Assembly: GCA_013289195.1 (NCBI GenBank)
Contig: JABDAI010000004.1
Span: 1-35,656, forward strand
Length of the DNA stretch: 35,656 bases
Reading direction: 5' to 3'
DNA from: Verrucomicrobiota bacterium
Lineage (GTDB): Bacteria > Verrucomicrobiota > Verrucomicrobiae > Opitutales > CG1-02-43-26
Below are positions 17,390 to 27,885 of this stretch, piece by piece. Positions within the stretch are counted from its first letter, which is position 1. Each line of letters starts with the position of its first letter. A program made the position numbers and the translations under genes. The notes beneath the pieces were generated by a model. The model saw only the letters and a list, made by a program, of their open reading frames with translations. It did not search any database and had not been told where the DNA came from.

Positions 17390-18364
17390 TTATGCTTCCT
17401 CATTTAATTTAATTAAAACCTTTTCTTTAGGATTAACGCCCAAATGCTCTGTTCCCCTTTTTTTAGCAAGATCTATCTGTAATTGTCTTTGAGCACTGCG
17501 CTTTTTCCTTTCGGGACTTCGTTCTTTATGGCAAAGTGGACAACTGACACCCGGTACATAGTATTCGGAGTCCTTCATCACTTCGGTAATCGGATGACGG
17601 CATCCATGACATTGATCATAGCTGCCCTCTTTCAATCCATGCGTCACAGCCACCCGGTCATCAAAAACGAAACATTCTCCTTCCCACAAAGATTCTTCTT
17701 CCGAAATTTCCTCAAGATATTTTAAAATCCCTCCTTTTAAATGATAAACATTCTCAAAACCTAAATTCAACATATAAGCACTGGCTTTCTCACAGCGAAT
17801 TCCTCCAGTACAGTACATCGCAATTTTCTTATGTTTTTTGGGATCAAAATTCTGAGTGACATAATCGGGAAATTCACGAAAGTTCGTCGTTTGAGGGTCA
17901 ATGACCCCATTCGTTCCTTTAAACTTCCCTATACTCACTTCATAGTCATTCCTCGTATCAATCGTAAGTACTTCTGGATCTGCGAGTAATGCATTCCATT
18001 CTCTTGGAGCTACATATGTTCCTTTTCTCTTGTTAGGATCAACTCCGTCTATACCCAGAGTAACGATTTCCTTTTTCAATTTAACCTTCATTCGAATGAA
18101 AGGCATAGTGTTTGCCAAGGACTCTTTATGTTCTAGATCTACAAAACGGTTATCACGCCGCAAATAAGAGAGAATTTCATCGATCTGTCTACGTCCGCCA
18201 GCAATTGTCCCATTTATTCCCTCATGAGCTAAAAATAATGTTCCTTTAATTCCAAATCGTTTACATTCCTTTAAAATAGATCCTTGAAGCTCCTTGTAAT
18301 CTGGCAACGATACAAATTTATATAATGCTGCTACTACAAATTCTTCCTCGTCATTATTAATCAT
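17390..18364 (-). CDS. trhO: tRNA uridine(34) hydroxylase TrhO (rhodanese family)
   Basis: A 324-residue protein of the YceA/TrhO family, which makes 5-hydroxyuridine at the wobble position of tRNAs using prephenate-independent oxygen chemistry. The N-terminal domain has the family string [12 protein letters not shown] (about 45-56). The central rhodanese domain carries Cys185 in [12 protein letters not shown], with a second Cys at 191. The C-terminal part is cysteine-rich ([13 protein letters not shown]) and probably binds a metal, followed by a basic tail. The length is usual for the long form. It lies 20 bases after the fliO-like gene. Confidence 0.9.
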   Translation of the reverse strand: MINNDEEEFVVAALYKFVSLPDYKELQGSILKECKRFGIKGTLFLAHEGINGTIAGGRRQIDEILSYLRRDNRFVDLEHKESLANTMPFIRMKVKLKKEIVTLGIDGVDPNKRKGTYVAPREWNALLADPEVLTIDTRNDYEVSIGKFKGTNGVIDPQTTNFREFPDYVTQNFDPKKHKKIAMYCTGGIRCEKASAYMLNLGFENVYHLKGGILKYLEEISEEESLWEGECFVFDDRVAVTHGLKEGSYDQCHGCRHPITEVMKDSEYYVPGVSCPLCHKERSPERKKRSAQRQLQIDLAKKRGTEHLGVNPKEKVLIKLNEEA

Positions 18365-18384
18365 GGCACGAAATCTTGTTTAAC

Positions 18385-18843
18385 TTAAACCTTTCTGTGA
18401 GTATTCTCCATTTTTGAAGAGACGTCTTCTGAAGATTCCAAGAAACAAAGTTGATTGATCATATTAGGTCCTACTCCAAGCAGTATTTTCTGCTTACCAT
18501 ATTCGACTACTACAAGAAATTGCTTACTGCCCAATACATGCGTTTCTCGAACTTTTAATTGATTCCCTTGACTGCGAATGCCTCGCATAAATTTTCCTTG
18601 CTTAAAGAAATACACGAAAACAAATCCTACTGCTGCTAAAATGATTAAATACATCACTATCCTGGATATCAAACTCCCGGAAAGATCCGTACTTGAAGAG
18701 TCCGCACTTGCAGTCTTCACACTTTCATTCTTAGGAGTTACAACTTCCATGCTTTTGTTCTCTTCTCCACTTAATGCATTCCCTTTTATACAAAGTACAG
18801 AAACAATAATCCATAAGCTCAAAACCTTTATAATTCTTTTCAT
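18385..18843 (-). CDS. fliO: FliO-like bitopic membrane protein
   Basis: About 152 residues from ATG 18843; a longer frame upstream from TTG is not needed. The start MKRIIKVLSLWIIVSVLC is a signal peptide or first membrane segment. A Ser/Thr-rich linker, a membrane helix (RIVMYLIILAAVGFVFVYFF) and a cytoplasmic part follow, the last with KVRETHVLGSKQFLVVVEYG and KILLGVGP. That last part is the FliO signature: a small beta domain with a pattern like LGSKQxLxVVExG. FliO helps assemble the FliP/Q/R export gate of flagella. No other flagellar gene is in this window, so the function may be lost, provided by distant genes or different. It opens the run of five minus-strand genes. Confidence 0.72.
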   Translation of the reverse strand: MKRIIKVLSLWIIVSVLCIKGNALSGEENKSMEVVTPKNESVKTASADSSSTDLSGSLISRIVMYLIILAAVGFVFVYFFKQGKFMRGIRSQGNQLKVRETHVLGSKQFLVVVEYGKQKILLGVGPNMINQLCFLESSEDVSSKMENTHRKV

Positions 18844-18877
18844 TGATGTAAATTTTTTAATCCCGAAACTGAGCTTT

Positions 18878-18905
18878 ATAATACCATTTCCTATATTCAA
18901 ACCAA
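18878..18905 (-). promoter_or_regulatory. Weak promoter candidate for the fliO-trhO-mgtE run
   Basis: On the minus strand TTGGTT (plus 18900-18905) and TATTAT (plus 18878-18883) are 16 bases apart. The -10 has one mismatch and the -35 is poor. It lies 35 bases before the fliO-like ATG at 18843 and opposes the divergent gene at 19015. Confidence 0.3.
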
Positions 18906-19014
18906 GTATAATTTTGGTTATGCAACATTTTTCTGTAAAATTTATAAGGCTCGATTGAAGCAATAATGCTAATTAATTGAAAAAAACGAAAACTAATGTT
19001 AATTTTTAATTATA

Positions 19015-19680
19015 ATGAATAAAATAAGCAATTATACTGTCATTTTTATACTTTTTCTTTCACTAAGTGTGATAGAGGCCGCCATCCTAATGCCTTCATT
19101 AAAGGAAAATAACAAAGTTATCCTTAAACTCGAAAAGGACGAAGTTGCTATTTTTAGTTACGGATCTCTCATGCAGATAGAAGAACTACATGATCAATCC
19201 TACAATGGACCTTTTATCCAAGCGGACCTCGCAAATTTTAAGCGTACTTGGTCCGCAAGATATCCCACCAACTGGAGGCATCAACATCTTAAGTTCAAGG
19301 ATAAGGAGAATGAGTATTTTTTTCCTAAAAGTATTACTTATCTCAATATTGAACCTTGCAAAGATTGTAAGGTCAATGGGATGATATTCGTTTGCTCAAA
19401 AAAAGATCTCGAATATTATGATAAAAGAGAAGCCCCTTATAATCGGGTCAAAATAAACGATAAACTTCTTAATATATCAATTATCGGTGGAGATACTTAT
19501 GTATATACGGCTAAACCAAAACAGTATTTTCCAACCAATAAAAACACCTCTCCCCGAGATACAGTGATACTGCAATCCTATGTAGATATTATAGAAGAAG
19601 CCTTGAATATTCTCGGAAAAGAATTTACAAAGGAATACAATAATTCTACACAACCTCTACCTACGCATTTGGTTTTTTAA
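19015..19680 (+). CDS. Exported gamma-glutamylcyclotransferase-like protein
   Basis: A 221-residue protein. Residues 7-23 are hydrophobic (YTVIFILFLSLSVIEAA), a signal peptide or anchor. The rest resembles the GGCT/AIG2-like fold: IFSYGSLM at 47-53 is the substrate-binding YGSLM motif, and Glu139 in YDKREAPYNRV sits where the family's catalytic glutamate is expected. GGCT-like enzymes release 5-oxoproline from gamma-glutamyl amides or amino acids. They are normally cytosolic, so an export signal is unusual and could point to an effector or a periplasmic role in peptide breakdown. A Cys pair (EPCKDCK) fits an oxidising compartment. It is transcribed divergently from the fliO-like gene, with no Shine-Dalgarno. 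Confidence 0.72.
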   Translation: MNKISNYTVIFILFLSLSVIEAAILMPSLKENNKVILKLEKDEVAIFSYGSLMQIEELHDQSYNGPFIQADLANFKRTWSARYPTNWRHQHLKFKDKENEYFFPKSITYLNIEPCKDCKVNGMIFVCSKKDLEYYDKREAPYNRVKINDKLLNISIIGGDTYVYTAKPKQYFPTNKNTSPRDTVILQSYVDIIEEALNILGKEFTKEYNNSTQPLPTHLVF

Positions 19681-19719
19681 TTCACTCCTTCTACTCTTAC
19701 TATCGTTCACGTAGGTGCA

Positions 19720-19735
19720 TAAACTTTAAAGTTTA
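19720..19735. repeat. Perfect 16-base palindrome
   Basis: TAAACTTTAAAGTTTA lies between two convergent units, the GGCT-like gene and the LRR-like pseudogene. It could form a weak bidirectional stem, or be chance in A/T-rich DNA. Confidence 0.25.
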
Positions 19736-19746
19736 CAAATAGACGG

Positions 19747-20183
19747 TTATTGACTCGATCCCAAGCTATCAATCTTCGCTTTGAGTTCAGGATCTTGAAT
19801 TTCTTGATATGAAATCTTTATTCCTTCAGGTAATTTTTCGGGCAGTTTAATCTTAGCACCTAACAGAATAACTCCAAATGAAAGTTGAGTTAAGTTCTTC
19901 ATTTCCGAGGGCAATGCTATCGTAGCCAGATTAGAAACAAATTTTGTACGTCAACATCCGCCACATAGGAGAAAATAGATCCAATAAATTTACGAACTCC
20001 TCCACGATCATCCTTTAATTGATCGATATCTTGCTCGACAAGAGCCAAATCTATTCTTTCAGATGTTCTTCTGCCCGGTGCAATTCTCGGAGTGGCCTCT
20101 CGGACAAATTGTTTAGTTTTTCCAGAAGTTTCGCCAGTTTCTGAGGCAGTTGGTTGTGGTCGATTTGGTGTTATGCTTTTCAT
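19747..20183 (-). pseudogene. Internally deleted, frameshifted LRR-like family pseudogene
   Basis: The N-terminal 88 codons (from ATG 20183) carry DIDQLKDDRGGVRKFIGSIF and SYVADVDV, which align with TIDQLKDNRGFFRNFMGSIC and SYIPYIDG of the intact protein at 21074. About 230 bases further on, in a different frame, the minus strand reads LPSEMKNLTQLSFGVILLGA, then IKISYQEIQDPELKAKI, ending in TAA at 19747-19749. This matches the last two repeats and the tail of the same protein (LPSELNNLTRLSCLSI, IKISYRITAIDDPKLKKI). The gene has therefore lost roughly its central 400 codons and shifted frame. The flanks (19681-19746 and 20184-20338) show only A/T-rich DNA. Confidence 0.8.
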
Positions 20184-20338
20184 AAACCTTATGATATTCC
20201 AATTATATTAAAAATTCAATAACATTAATATAGAATTTATTCAGTATAATTAAAATTTAAATTTTTTAATAAAAATTCTCGACATAAAAAAAATCTTAAT
20301 ATATTTTTATTATAAAAACAATAAAATAATAAATAAAA

Positions 20339-20944
20339 ATGATAACTAATAAAAGAGAATATAGAATAATATTTGAAGAATCGGATTTACCTATTTTGAA
20401 TAATGTGATAAAAGCGAAACCAATAAGTAAAAAAATTTACAATTATGAAGTAATGTTAAATACGGGACTTTCAAAACGCCTAAGTTCGATCAAATTTAAA
20501 GAATTTTTATTTTATAAACAAGACGGCGAAATTGATAAAAAAACCATCATGAAAGTTGCTAAAAGCATTTTTGCAAATGTTTGTTTAAGGTATTATCACG
20601 TAGCCCATTCCAATGACTCAAATAGTCTTATTTCTCCTGAAAAAAATTCCTATATACTTGATATAGAAATGGATGCTTTGCTATTGGCTTGTCAAGAACT
20701 CTTCTTACATGAACAAAGTTCACTTTTGAAGAAAATTCAGACAATTAGTGTCCCTTCAGGAGAACTAAAAACGTTTATCTTCAAACGTAAAAAATCTGAA
20801 AACTTGCTAAGTAGCTACTTCGCTTCAGCCGTTTCAAATAAAAACAAACTTTACCAAGCAATACCATTATTGGAAAACTATCTCAATTCAAGAGAAACGT
20901 GCAATAATATCATAAAACAACAAATGTTACGAGAAATACCATAG
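20339..20944 (+). CDS. Unknown 201-residue protein
   Basis: I do not recognise this protein. It is Lys/Ser/Asn-rich, largely helical by pattern, without signal peptide or membrane helix. Visible segments are a beta-like start (REYRIIFEESDLPIL), a central acidic helix (YILDIEMDALLLACQELFLH) and a C-terminal helix (LYQAIPLLENYLNSRE). The codon pattern looks real: no internal stops over 200 codons in very A/T-rich DNA. It lies between the LRR pseudogene (opposite strand) and the intact LRR-like gene 130 bases downstream on the same strand. A chaperone or partner role is possible, with no direct support. Confidence 0.5.
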   Translation: MITNKREYRIIFEESDLPILNNVIKAKPISKKIYNYEVMLNTGLSKRLSSIKFKEFLFYKQDGEIDKKTIMKVAKSIFANVCLRYYHVAHSNDSNSLISPEKNSYILDIEMDALLLACQELFLHEQSSLLKKIQTISVPSGELKTFIFKRKKSENLLSSYFASAVSNKNKLYQAIPLLENYLNSRETCNNIIKQQMLREIP

Positions 20945-21073
20945 ATAATAATCTCTGATAAAAGTTAATGGTTACAGTTTTGTAATATATTCAATTGATA
21001 AACACTTCGGTGCAACATTTTTATTGATCATTAATTTTAATAAACATATTTTATCCAATTTAAATTAACATAT

Positions 21074-22687
21074 ATGCAAAAAATAAAACCAACGAACACC
21101 AAAAAAACTTTTGTCCAAGACAAAGCTTCTGAACTCGAAATTTTGAAAGAAAAAATACTTTCTAAAAAAATAGAGGAAAAGACTACACCTTCTCAAAGAA
21201 GAACAGATCGAGCTATTGAAGCACAAAACATTGACCCCCTTCAGACTATTGATCAATTAAAGGATAATCGTGGATTTTTCCGTAATTTTATGGGATCTAT
21301 TTGCTCCTATATACCCTATATTGATGGACTGGAGCTCAGTTATAATATTAAGGACGTTATAAAACTATTCGAACAATACAAAAAATATGGTATAACCATC
21401 CCTAGGGATATTTTAAATAATTTTGAAAAAGGTATATATGTTACAGAAACTCAAGCTGCAGAGTTAAAACAATTAACTGCTATTGCAGAACAAGCATCAA
21501 AAAGAAAAGACTTTGGACCATTTAATAATCGTGAAATTGTCGTCCATATTATAGAACAGGGTTTGTTACAGCCTACGCCTAAAGAACGGTTACATTTCCT
21601 ATCGTCAAATATGACTTTGAGAAGTTTATTGGATAAGCCAGCAGAAGATCGGTTACGAGTAGTTCTAACAGGTACTGATATTGGGGATCCTAAAAATCCG
21701 AAGTTTGAATATGCAAAAAATAACAATTTTAAATTAAAAATTGAACTTAAGTGCATATCTGAGATCCAGAATATGATAGATTTTATGAAGGATCCTGACA
21801 ATGCGAATTTACTTACCAATCTAGAAGTTTTCAACTTCGATTTTCCTCTTGAAACACAGATGCATGCCGCAAATTGGAATATTGAGCAACACTGGGATCT
21901 AGAACGATGCGCACAAGAATTATTGAATCTATTGGAATCTAAATGTCCAAATCTAATATCATTTTCTTGTCAAGATATTGATATCAATATGGAATTACCA
22001 ATGACTAACTTAATATCCCTTTCTTGTGGGCCTATTGGACGGTATTGTTCTTTAACATTCCCTTATAAAATGAATAACTTAATATTTTTGTCTTTTGGAG
22101 ATCTTGGTGCACAGGCTACCATAGAACTACCTTCAGAACTGAAGAACTTAAAATATTTATACTTTGGGTCACTTTATACAGGTGCGACATTAAAACTGCC
22201 CTCAAAAATGGAGAGTTTAGAACATTTGTCTTTTGTAACACTTGCGAGAGGCTGTAATTTAACACTCCCCTCAAAAATGGATAACTTACAACATTTGTCT
22301 TTTGAGAATATTCATTCGAATATTTCCGTAATTTTTCCCTTAGAACTGAATAACTTAAAATATCTGTCTTTTAAGTTGCTTTGTGAAGATGTTACCGTAC
22401 AAATGCCCTCAAAAATGGAAAATTTAGAAGATTTGTCTTTAGGAAATATTTGTAAAGGTATTACTTTCAAACTGCCTTCCGAACTCAATAACTTAACCCG
22501 ACTTTCTTGTTTATCTATTATGAAAGGTGCTATTTTCACAATGCCCGAAGTACTTCCTAATCTAATTAAAATTTCATACAGAATCACAGCAATAGACGAT
22601 CCGAAACTCAAAAAAATATTCGAAAATTTGAAAGCAAATCTTCCATCGAATAAATCGAAGACCTTGTCATTAGCCGCTACCGTCTAA
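21074..22687 (+). CDS. LRR-like repeat protein, family member with about ten repeats
   Basis: A 537-residue protein. A basic, helical N-terminus (1-80) ends in DQLKDNRGFFRNFMGS. A helical region follows (80-285). A solenoid of about 23-residue units spans about 290-510, for example LPSELKNLKYLYFGSLYTGA and LPSKMESLEHLSFVTLARGC. The unit can be written LPxxLxNLxxLSxGxLxxGATL. This resembles leucine-rich repeats but lacks the conserved Asn of LxxLxLxxNxL. The tail is short and polar. There is no signal peptide. The neighbour at 19747 is a deleted copy, and further members are at 11068 and 32139. Such solenoids bind proteins; the partner is unknown. Confidence 0.78.
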   Translation: MQKIKPTNTKKTFVQDKASELEILKEKILSKKIEEKTTPSQRRTDRAIEAQNIDPLQTIDQLKDNRGFFRNFMGSICSYIPYIDGLELSYNIKDVIKLFEQYKKYGITIPRDILNNFEKGIYVTETQAAELKQLTAIAEQASKRKDFGPFNNREIVVHIIEQGLLQPTPKERLHFLSSNMTLRSLLDKPAEDRLRVVLTGTDIGDPKNPKFEYAKNNNFKLKIELKCISEIQNMIDFMKDPDNANLLTNLEVFNFDFPLETQMHAANWNIEQHWDLERCAQELLNLLESKCPNLISFSCQDIDINMELPMTNLISLSCGPIGRYCSLTFPYKMNNLIFLSFGDLGAQATIELPSELKNLKYLYFGSLYTGATLKLPSKMESLEHLSFVTLARGCNLTLPSKMDNLQHLSFENIHSNISVIFPLELNNLKYLSFKLLCEDVTVQMPSKMENLEDLSLGNICKGITFKLPSELNNLTRLSCLSIMKGAIFTMPEVLPNLIKISYRITAIDDPKLKKIFENLKANLPSNKSKTLSLAATV

Positions 22688-22772
22688 TATTGTCTGTATT
22701 TCCATAATTATCCACAAAAACCTTCTTTCTCTTTAAAAAACAAAAAATCTTCGTCCTAAATTGCAATGGCTG

Positions 22773-22802
22773 TTGACATCAAACCCCAATATACGTTAAT
22801 CT
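22773..22802 (+). promoter_or_regulatory. Promoter candidate for the nusA operon
   Basis: A perfect TTGACA (22773-22778) is followed after 18 bases by TAATCT (22797-22802), a weak -10 that keeps the key TA and final T. The implied start would give a leader of about 40 bases before the nusA ATG at 22851. Confidence 0.45.
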
Positions 22803-22850
22803 TACCGTCTAACTAAATTTTATTCACACTTTTTTTAATAATTTTTGCCT

Positions 22851-24098
22851 ATGAGCAACGAAATCCTATCCGTCCTACAGTACATGGAAAAGGAAAAAGG
22901 GATCCCTCGCCAGGATATGATCTCTGCAATTTCCGCTGCAATCGTTGCAGCAGCACAAAAAGGTTTTGATGCCCATCACAATCTCAAGGTTGATATCGAT
23001 CCCAAAACAGGATCCTTAAAAGCTTGGAATATTCTTGGCGTCGTAGACTCTGTCTCCGATCCTGCTCAAGAAATTCACATCGAAAAAGCCCGAGAGATTA
23101 ACCCCAATGTCCAAATTGGCGACTTTATTGAAAAAGAAATTGATCCTTCTCATTTAGGAAGAATCGCAGCTCAAGCCGCTAAACAAGCTATTAGCCAACG
23201 TATTCGGCAATTTGAAAAAGATCGCCTCTACGACGATTTTAAGTCTTCCATCGGGGACATCGTTTCCGGCGTCGTTCGTCGCCGCGATCGCAATGATCTT
23301 TATATCGATCTAGGAAAAACTGAAGCCATTCTCCCTGCTAAAGAACGCATACCGGGTGAAGAATACATGCCTGGCGACCGAATTCGTTGCCTTCTTTTAA
23401 CTATTGAATCCACTTCCCGTGGACCTGAGCTTATCTTGAGCCGCAGCCATCCTGCCTTTGTAAAACGCCTTTTTGAGCTCGAAGTTTCAGAAATCGCTGA
23501 TGGCACTGTTACCATTGAGGCTATCGCCCGTGAAGCTGGTTATCGCACAAAAATAGCCGTTCAAACTCATGATAACAAAGTAGATCCCGTAGGCGCCTGT
23601 GTAGGATCCCGAGGGGCTCGCGTAAAGCTCATTGTGCGTGAATTGGGTGGTGAAAAGGTTGATATCATTCGGTATTTCACTGATCCGCAAAAAATGCTCG
23701 AAGAAGCTATGCGGCCAGCCATCCCAAAAAATGTCAAAGTTGATTCCTTAAATCACCGTATTTCCTTCGAAGTTAACGACGCAGACCTCTCTATCGCTAT
23801 CGGCAGAAAAGGCCAAAATGCTAAATTAACTTCAAAGCTCCTCGGCTGGGCTCTTGACATTGGCAAAGAATCCCACGGAGACACAGTACAATTCGAAGAG
23901 CGCAAGCAACGTGCCGTTGAAGGCATCCACCAAATTCCCGGAATTTCAGATGCTCACGCCCAAATGCTCGTTAATAACGGCATTAATTCCATCGAAGCAT
24001 TTGAAGGAGTCACCATTTCCGATCTTATAGACCTTGGCTTTTCAGAAGATGAGGCCCAAAACATCATTAACAAAGTCAAAGCCTTTCATAATCACTAA
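22851..24098 (+). CDS. nusA: Transcription termination/antitermination factor NusA
   Basis: About 415 residues. NusA binds RNA polymerase and nascent RNA and modulates pausing, termination and rRNA antitermination. Order: N-terminal polymerase-binding domain (1-130), S1 domain (about 132-200, with [20 protein letters not shown]), KH1 around 240-275 ([15 protein letters not shown]), KH2 around 305-340 ([16 protein letters not shown]) and a helix-hairpin-helix-like C-terminal unit (about 355-412, [17 protein letters not shown]). I place the start at ATG 22851 (MSNEIL) rather than the TTG two codons earlier. Codons are clearly more GC-rich than in the accessory genes. rimP, usually upstream, is absent. 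Confidence 0.96.
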   Translation: MSNEILSVLQYMEKEKGIPRQDMISAISAAIVAAAQKGFDAHHNLKVDIDPKTGSLKAWNILGVVDSVSDPAQEIHIEKAREINPNVQIGDFIEKEIDPSHLGRIAAQAAKQAISQRIRQFEKDRLYDDFKSSIGDIVSGVVRRRDRNDLYIDLGKTEAILPAKERIPGEEYMPGDRIRCLLLTIESTSRGPELILSRSHPAFVKRLFELEVSEIADGTVTIEAIAREAGYRTKIAVQTHDNKVDPVGACVGSRGARVKLIVRELGGEKVDIIRYFTDPQKMLEEAMRPAIPKNVKVDSLNHRISFEVNDADLSIAIGRKGQNAKLTSKLLGWALDIGKESHGDTVQFEERKQRAVEGIHQIPGISDAHAQMLVNNGINSIEAFEGVTISDLIDLGFSEDEAQNIINKVKAFHNH

Positions 24099-24129
24099 GT
24101 GAAATTTTGTAACCATTAAGAACTCATAC

Positions 24130-26490
24130 ATGAGTGTACGCATTTATCAACTTTCGAAAGAATTCAATATAAGTAACAAGGAGCTTATCGAACTTCTAAG
24201 ACAAAAAGGTCTGGATGTCACTAGCCCCTCAAATACTATTCCCAATATTTACGCTGAATCTTTCCGCGAAGAATTCAAAGCAAAACACCCAAACCCAACC
24301 AAAACTCCGGCTGAAGAAGCCGCATCTGCTACCACCACTCCAACAGAAAAAGCGGCTGAAAAAGAAAAAAAAGCCGAAGCCGAACCCGCACCTATTTCTG
24401 AAAAACAGAGGTTTGTAAAATCAGCCCAAGACATCGAACGGGAAAAACAAGCTGTTCTAGAAAAAAAACAAACGAGTTCCATCATCAGCAAACCTTCTCA
24501 TCCTACTTCCCCACCTCCTCCTCCGCCTTCTTCCCATGCCCAAACTAAAACTCCGCCTAAAATTCCTTCGATTGCAGGTCATGCACCGAGGATTCCCCAA
24601 GTCACCATGCCTCCACGGGAATCTGCAACACCCAATTTATCAAAAATAGAGGCCACTTCAAAAACGACACCAACAACTGCCATCCCCCAGAGCCTCACGC
24701 TTTTACGTTCCAAACCTACAATTATTGTACGCGACTTTGCAGTTCTCATTGGCTTAAAGCCTTTTAGACTTATTTCCGAACTTATGGAAATGGGCATTTT
24801 TGCATCAATGAATCAAACGATTGATGAACAAGTTGCCATCCGTATTGCCAAGAAACATGGATTTGAACTCGAAATACAGCATCGCGGCGAACCTCAACCA
24901 CAGCCCGTTCAACAGCAGGTCGTAAAAAAAGTTGAAGCAGCGCCAGTTCCTGTAGACGAAACTCAATTCCTCAAACCCCGTCCTCCCATAGTCTGTGTTC
25001 TGGGTCACGTCGATCACGGCAAAACGACACTCCTTGATGCTATTCGTAAAACCAACGTCGTCACTGGTGAAGCAGGCGGCATTACACAACACATCGGTGC
25101 CTATCAAGTAACCCATAATGGTCACAAAATCACATTTATAGATACGCCTGGACATGCTGCCTTTTCAAAAATGCGCCAGCGCGGTGCTGATCTTACAGAT
25201 ATTGCAGTCCTGGTCGTCGCTGCTGATGATGGATTTAAACCTCAAACCGATGAGGCCCTGAAATTTGCTCAAAAAGCCAATGTTCCAATCGTCGTAGCTA
25301 TCAATAAAATGGATGCTCCCGGAGCTAATATCGACCGTGTAAAGCAGCAGCTTCAAGAACGCGGCATTGCGCCCGAAGATTGGGGAGGTCAAACATTATG
25401 TACTCCTATTTCAGCCTTAAAAGGTACTAATATCGATACCCTCCTTGAACTAATCCTTCTACAAGCGGAAATCGATGAATTTAAAGCCAATCCCGACTGT
25501 CCTGCTCAGGGCGTTATTGTAGAATCTCAAATTGAAGTAGGTCGTGGCCCTACTGCTTCTGCGATTATTCAAAAAGGAACCTTGAAAATTGGTGATAATC
25601 TCATTTGTGGAAGTGTCTACTGTAAAGTTCGTGCCCTTATGGATGATAAAGGTGAACGCTTAAAATCTGCTCTACCTTCAACTCCAGTAAAAATTCTCGG
25701 TTGGACTGATGTTCCAGAAGCGGGTATCATTTTCAATACGGTTAAAACTGAAAAGGAAGCAAAACAACAAGCCGAAGCATTTGCTCACCAATCTAAACTC
25801 GATTCCTTAACTCCTGTTAAACAGGAAAAAATGAATTTACAAAATCTCCTTGATGCCATCGCCGGTTCTAAGGAGAAAATTCTCAAAGTCATTATTAAAG
25901 CCGATGTTCACGGCTCAGCTGAAGCTTTATCCAGTTCCTTGGACGCTATTAAATCAGACAAAATAAAACTCGAAATTCTTTATAGCGACGTAGGTCTCAT
26001 CAACAATAATGATATCAAAAATGCCAGTGCCTCTGAAGCTGTCATTGTTGCTTTTAATACTAAATTTGAATCTGGTACTGCCGCTCAAGCCAAACATGCT
26101 GGAATTCAAGTCATTCAGCATAATATTATTTATGAACTGATTGATCGTATAAAAGATTTCATGACCGAAATGCTTGAACCAGAACTCAAGGAAAACAAGC
26201 TCGGTGCTGCTGAAATTCGACAAGTTTTTGCAGTCGCTAAAGGGGTTGTTGCTGGTTGTATGGTTACAGAAGGCAAACTCCTTCGTGATGCATTAGCCCG
26301 TGTCCTACGCGGCAAGAAGTCCGAACCTATTTATCAAGGGAAGATTGTTACTTTAAAACGCTTTAAAGAAGATGCCAATGAAGTACGCGCGGGCTATGAA
26401 TGTGGCGTTCAAATTGGCGGATTTGACGAATACTTACCCGGCGACATCTTGGAGTGCTTTGAAATTCAAAAAATTCGTCCTTCTCTTTAA
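24130..26490 (+). CDS. infB: Translation initiation factor IF-2
   Basis: A 786-residue GTPase that brings initiator fMet-tRNA to the 30S subunit and drives subunit joining. The N-terminal domain opens [21 protein letters not shown] long Ala/Glu/Pro/Lys-rich linker follows (about 55-200, with a run of prolines), then a second IF2_N-like region (about 195-250). The G domain starts at about 283, with G1 GHVDHGKT at 292-299, G3 DTPGHAAF and G4 NKMD. Domains II to IV follow to the end. It lies 31 bases after nusA; ylxR, often between them, is missing. The ATG has no Shine-Dalgarno. Confidence 0.97.
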   Translation: MSVRIYQLSKEFNISNKELIELLRQKGLDVTSPSNTIPNIYAESFREEFKAKHPNPTKTPAEEAASATTTPTEKAAEKEKKAEAEPAPISEKQRFVKSAQDIEREKQAVLEKKQTSSIISKPSHPTSPPPPPPSSHAQTKTPPKIPSIAGHAPRIPQVTMPPRESATPNLSKIEATSKTTPTTAIPQSLTLLRSKPTIIVRDFAVLIGLKPFRLISELMEMGIFASMNQTIDEQVAIRIAKKHGFELEIQHRGEPQPQPVQQQVVKKVEAAPVPVDETQFLKPRPPIVCVLGHVDHGKTTLLDAIRKTNVVTGEAGGITQHIGAYQVTHNGHKITFIDTPGHAAFSKMRQRGADLTDIAVLVVAADDGFKPQTDEALKFAQKANVPIVVAINKMDAPGANIDRVKQQLQERGIAPEDWGGQTLCTPISALKGTNIDTLLELILLQAEIDEFKANPDCPAQGVIVESQIEVGRGPTASAIIQKGTLKIGDNLICGSVYCKVRALMDDKGERLKSALPSTPVKILGWTDVPEAGIIFNTVKTEKEAKQQAEAFAHQSKLDSLTPVKQEKMNLQNLLDAIAGSKEKILKVIIKADVHGSAEALSSSLDAIKSDKIKLEILYSDVGLINNNDIKNASASEAVIVAFNTKFESGTAAQAKHAGIQVIQHNIIYELIDRIKDFMTEMLEPELKENKLGAAEIRQVFAVAKGVVAGCMVTEGKLLRDALARVLRGKKSEPIYQGKIVTLKRFKEDANEVRAGYECGVQIGGFDEYLPGDILECFEIQKIRPSL

Positions 26491-26507
26491 TCCAGTTAAA
26501 AATCTTA

Positions 26508-26876
26508 ATGAGTCAACGGATAACAAGAGTCAATGAATTAGTTAAACGTGTAATTAGCCAAATAATTCACACTCAATATCGCGATGAAACCGTCTATATC
26601 ACGATTACAGATGTAAGTACAGCTCCTGATTTGAGAACTGCTCGTATTTTTTATTCCGTTCTTGGTGACCCTATCAAAGGCCGAGAAGCTGGACAGTTTT
26701 TCGCCAGACATAAAACTGAAATCAAACGTCAACTCGGTAAAGCAGTCACTCTTAAATACCTTCCACATCTTGAATTCGTTTTAGATCCTTCTGTCGAGCG
26801 GGGTATTAAACTCATCAATTTTATGAATGAATTAGAACCTCTTGATGATGATGACCAAGAAATTCCAGCGCATTAG
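26508..26876 (+). CDS. rbfA: Ribosome-binding factor A
   Basis: A 122-residue single-domain (KH-like) factor for 16S rRNA 5'-end maturation and 30S assembly. Typical elements are RITRVNELVKRVISQIIHTQ at the start, VSTAPDLRTARIFYSVLG and a late LPHLEFVLDPSVERGIK. Length is normal. It lies 17 bases after infB and 6 before the DHH phosphoesterase gene. Confidence 0.94.
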   Translation: MSQRITRVNELVKRVISQIIHTQYRDETVYITITDVSTAPDLRTARIFYSVLGDPIKGREAGQFFARHKTEIKRQLGKAVTLKYLPHLEFVLDPSVERGIKLINFMNELEPLDDDDQEIPAH

Positions 26877-26882
26877 ACCTTT

Positions 26883-27875
26883 ATGTATTATCAAAAATAC
26901 GCCCAACAATTTTCCAATTACCTAACACAACTAGTGGGTAAAAAGGTAGCCGTTATAGGACATTTAAGACCCGACGGCGATTGTATTGGCTCTCAAATTG
27001 CCCTTGTTCGCATACTGAATAGTTTAGGAATAAACGCCATTGCCCTAAACAAAGATAAAGTTCCTGAATCCCTACAATTTTTCGTTAAGGACACCCCTTT
27101 CGCGCATGCGAACTTCATTGATTACAAAGATTACATTCCCATTACTGTGGACGCTTCAGATACCACTCGCATCGGCGATGAATTAAAAAACCTTTTCCCC
27201 AATATTAAATTAAACATCGACCATCATCTTTCTAACATCAATTTTGCCGAAACCAATATTGTCGACTCCCACGTCGCCGCAACTAGCGAACTCCTTGCTG
27301 GAATCTTTTTGGACCTTAATATTAAAATAGATCCCATCACAGCAGAAGCGCTCTACCTGGGAATAGCAACCGATACAGGCCAATTTCGTTATGGAATGAC
27401 TAATGCACAAGTTTTCTCAATCTGTACCCAACTCATAAATTTAGGTGCCTCCCCTCCTTTGACTGCCCATCAACTCTATGAACGCGAATCTTTTGGCCGC
27501 ATTTTGCTTCTAAAAGAATTCCTTGGAACTTTAAAACTCGAATTGGGTGGCAAACTATGCATTGGCACCATTAACGAAGCCATGTTCAAAGCCACAGGAA
27601 CTAACAAAGAACATACTGAATCGCTTGTGGATTATCCGCGATCTATCGATACTGTCATCGTTGCAGCTGTTCTAGAAGAACGCCCGGACAACGTTATAAA
27701 AGGCAGTCTCCGAGCTAAAAACGATGCCGTTCGTGTCGATCTCCTTGCTCAACACTTTTCTGGCGGGGGCCATGCTTCAGCAGCCGGATTTAGTTTTCAA
27801 ATGAATCTTCAAGAATTTTATCCTTTATTCATTCAAACAGTTAAAAGCCACTTATCTAATTTAAACCTTTTGTAG
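26883..27875 (+). CDS. nrnA: DHH/DHHA1 phosphoesterase, NrnA-like (nanoRNase/pAp phosphatase)
   Basis: A 330-residue DHH-family enzyme. Motif I is [12 protein letters not shown] (His27, Asp31, Asp33), motif III is IDHHLSN (Asp113, His114, His115), and the C-terminal DHHA1 substrate motif is GGGHASAAG (starting at 294). NrnA degrades 2- to 5-mer RNA and dephosphorylates pAp. Its place between rbfA and truB is common in Firmicutes, Thermotogae and Verrucomicrobiota and supports a role linked to RNA turnover. It starts 6 bases after rbfA. Confidence 0.9.
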   Translation: MYYQKYAQQFSNYLTQLVGKKVAVIGHLRPDGDCIGSQIALVRILNSLGINAIALNKDKVPESLQFFVKDTPFAHANFIDYKDYIPITVDASDTTRIGDELKNLFPNIKLNIDHHLSNINFAETNIVDSHVAATSELLAGIFLDLNIKIDPITAEALYLGIATDTGQFRYGMTNAQVFSICTQLINLGASPPLTAHQLYERESFGRILLLKEFLGTLKLELGGKLCIGTINEAMFKATGTNKEHTESLVDYPRSIDTVIVAAVLEERPDNVIKGSLRAKNDAVRVDLLAQHFSGGGHASAAGFSFQMNLQEFYPLFIQTVKSHLSNLNLL

Positions 27876-27885
27876 AATTTTTATA

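Noticed and set aside
18385..18843. Evidence for motility
   Set aside because: One FliO-like gene alone does not show a flagellum; no other flagellar gene is in the window.
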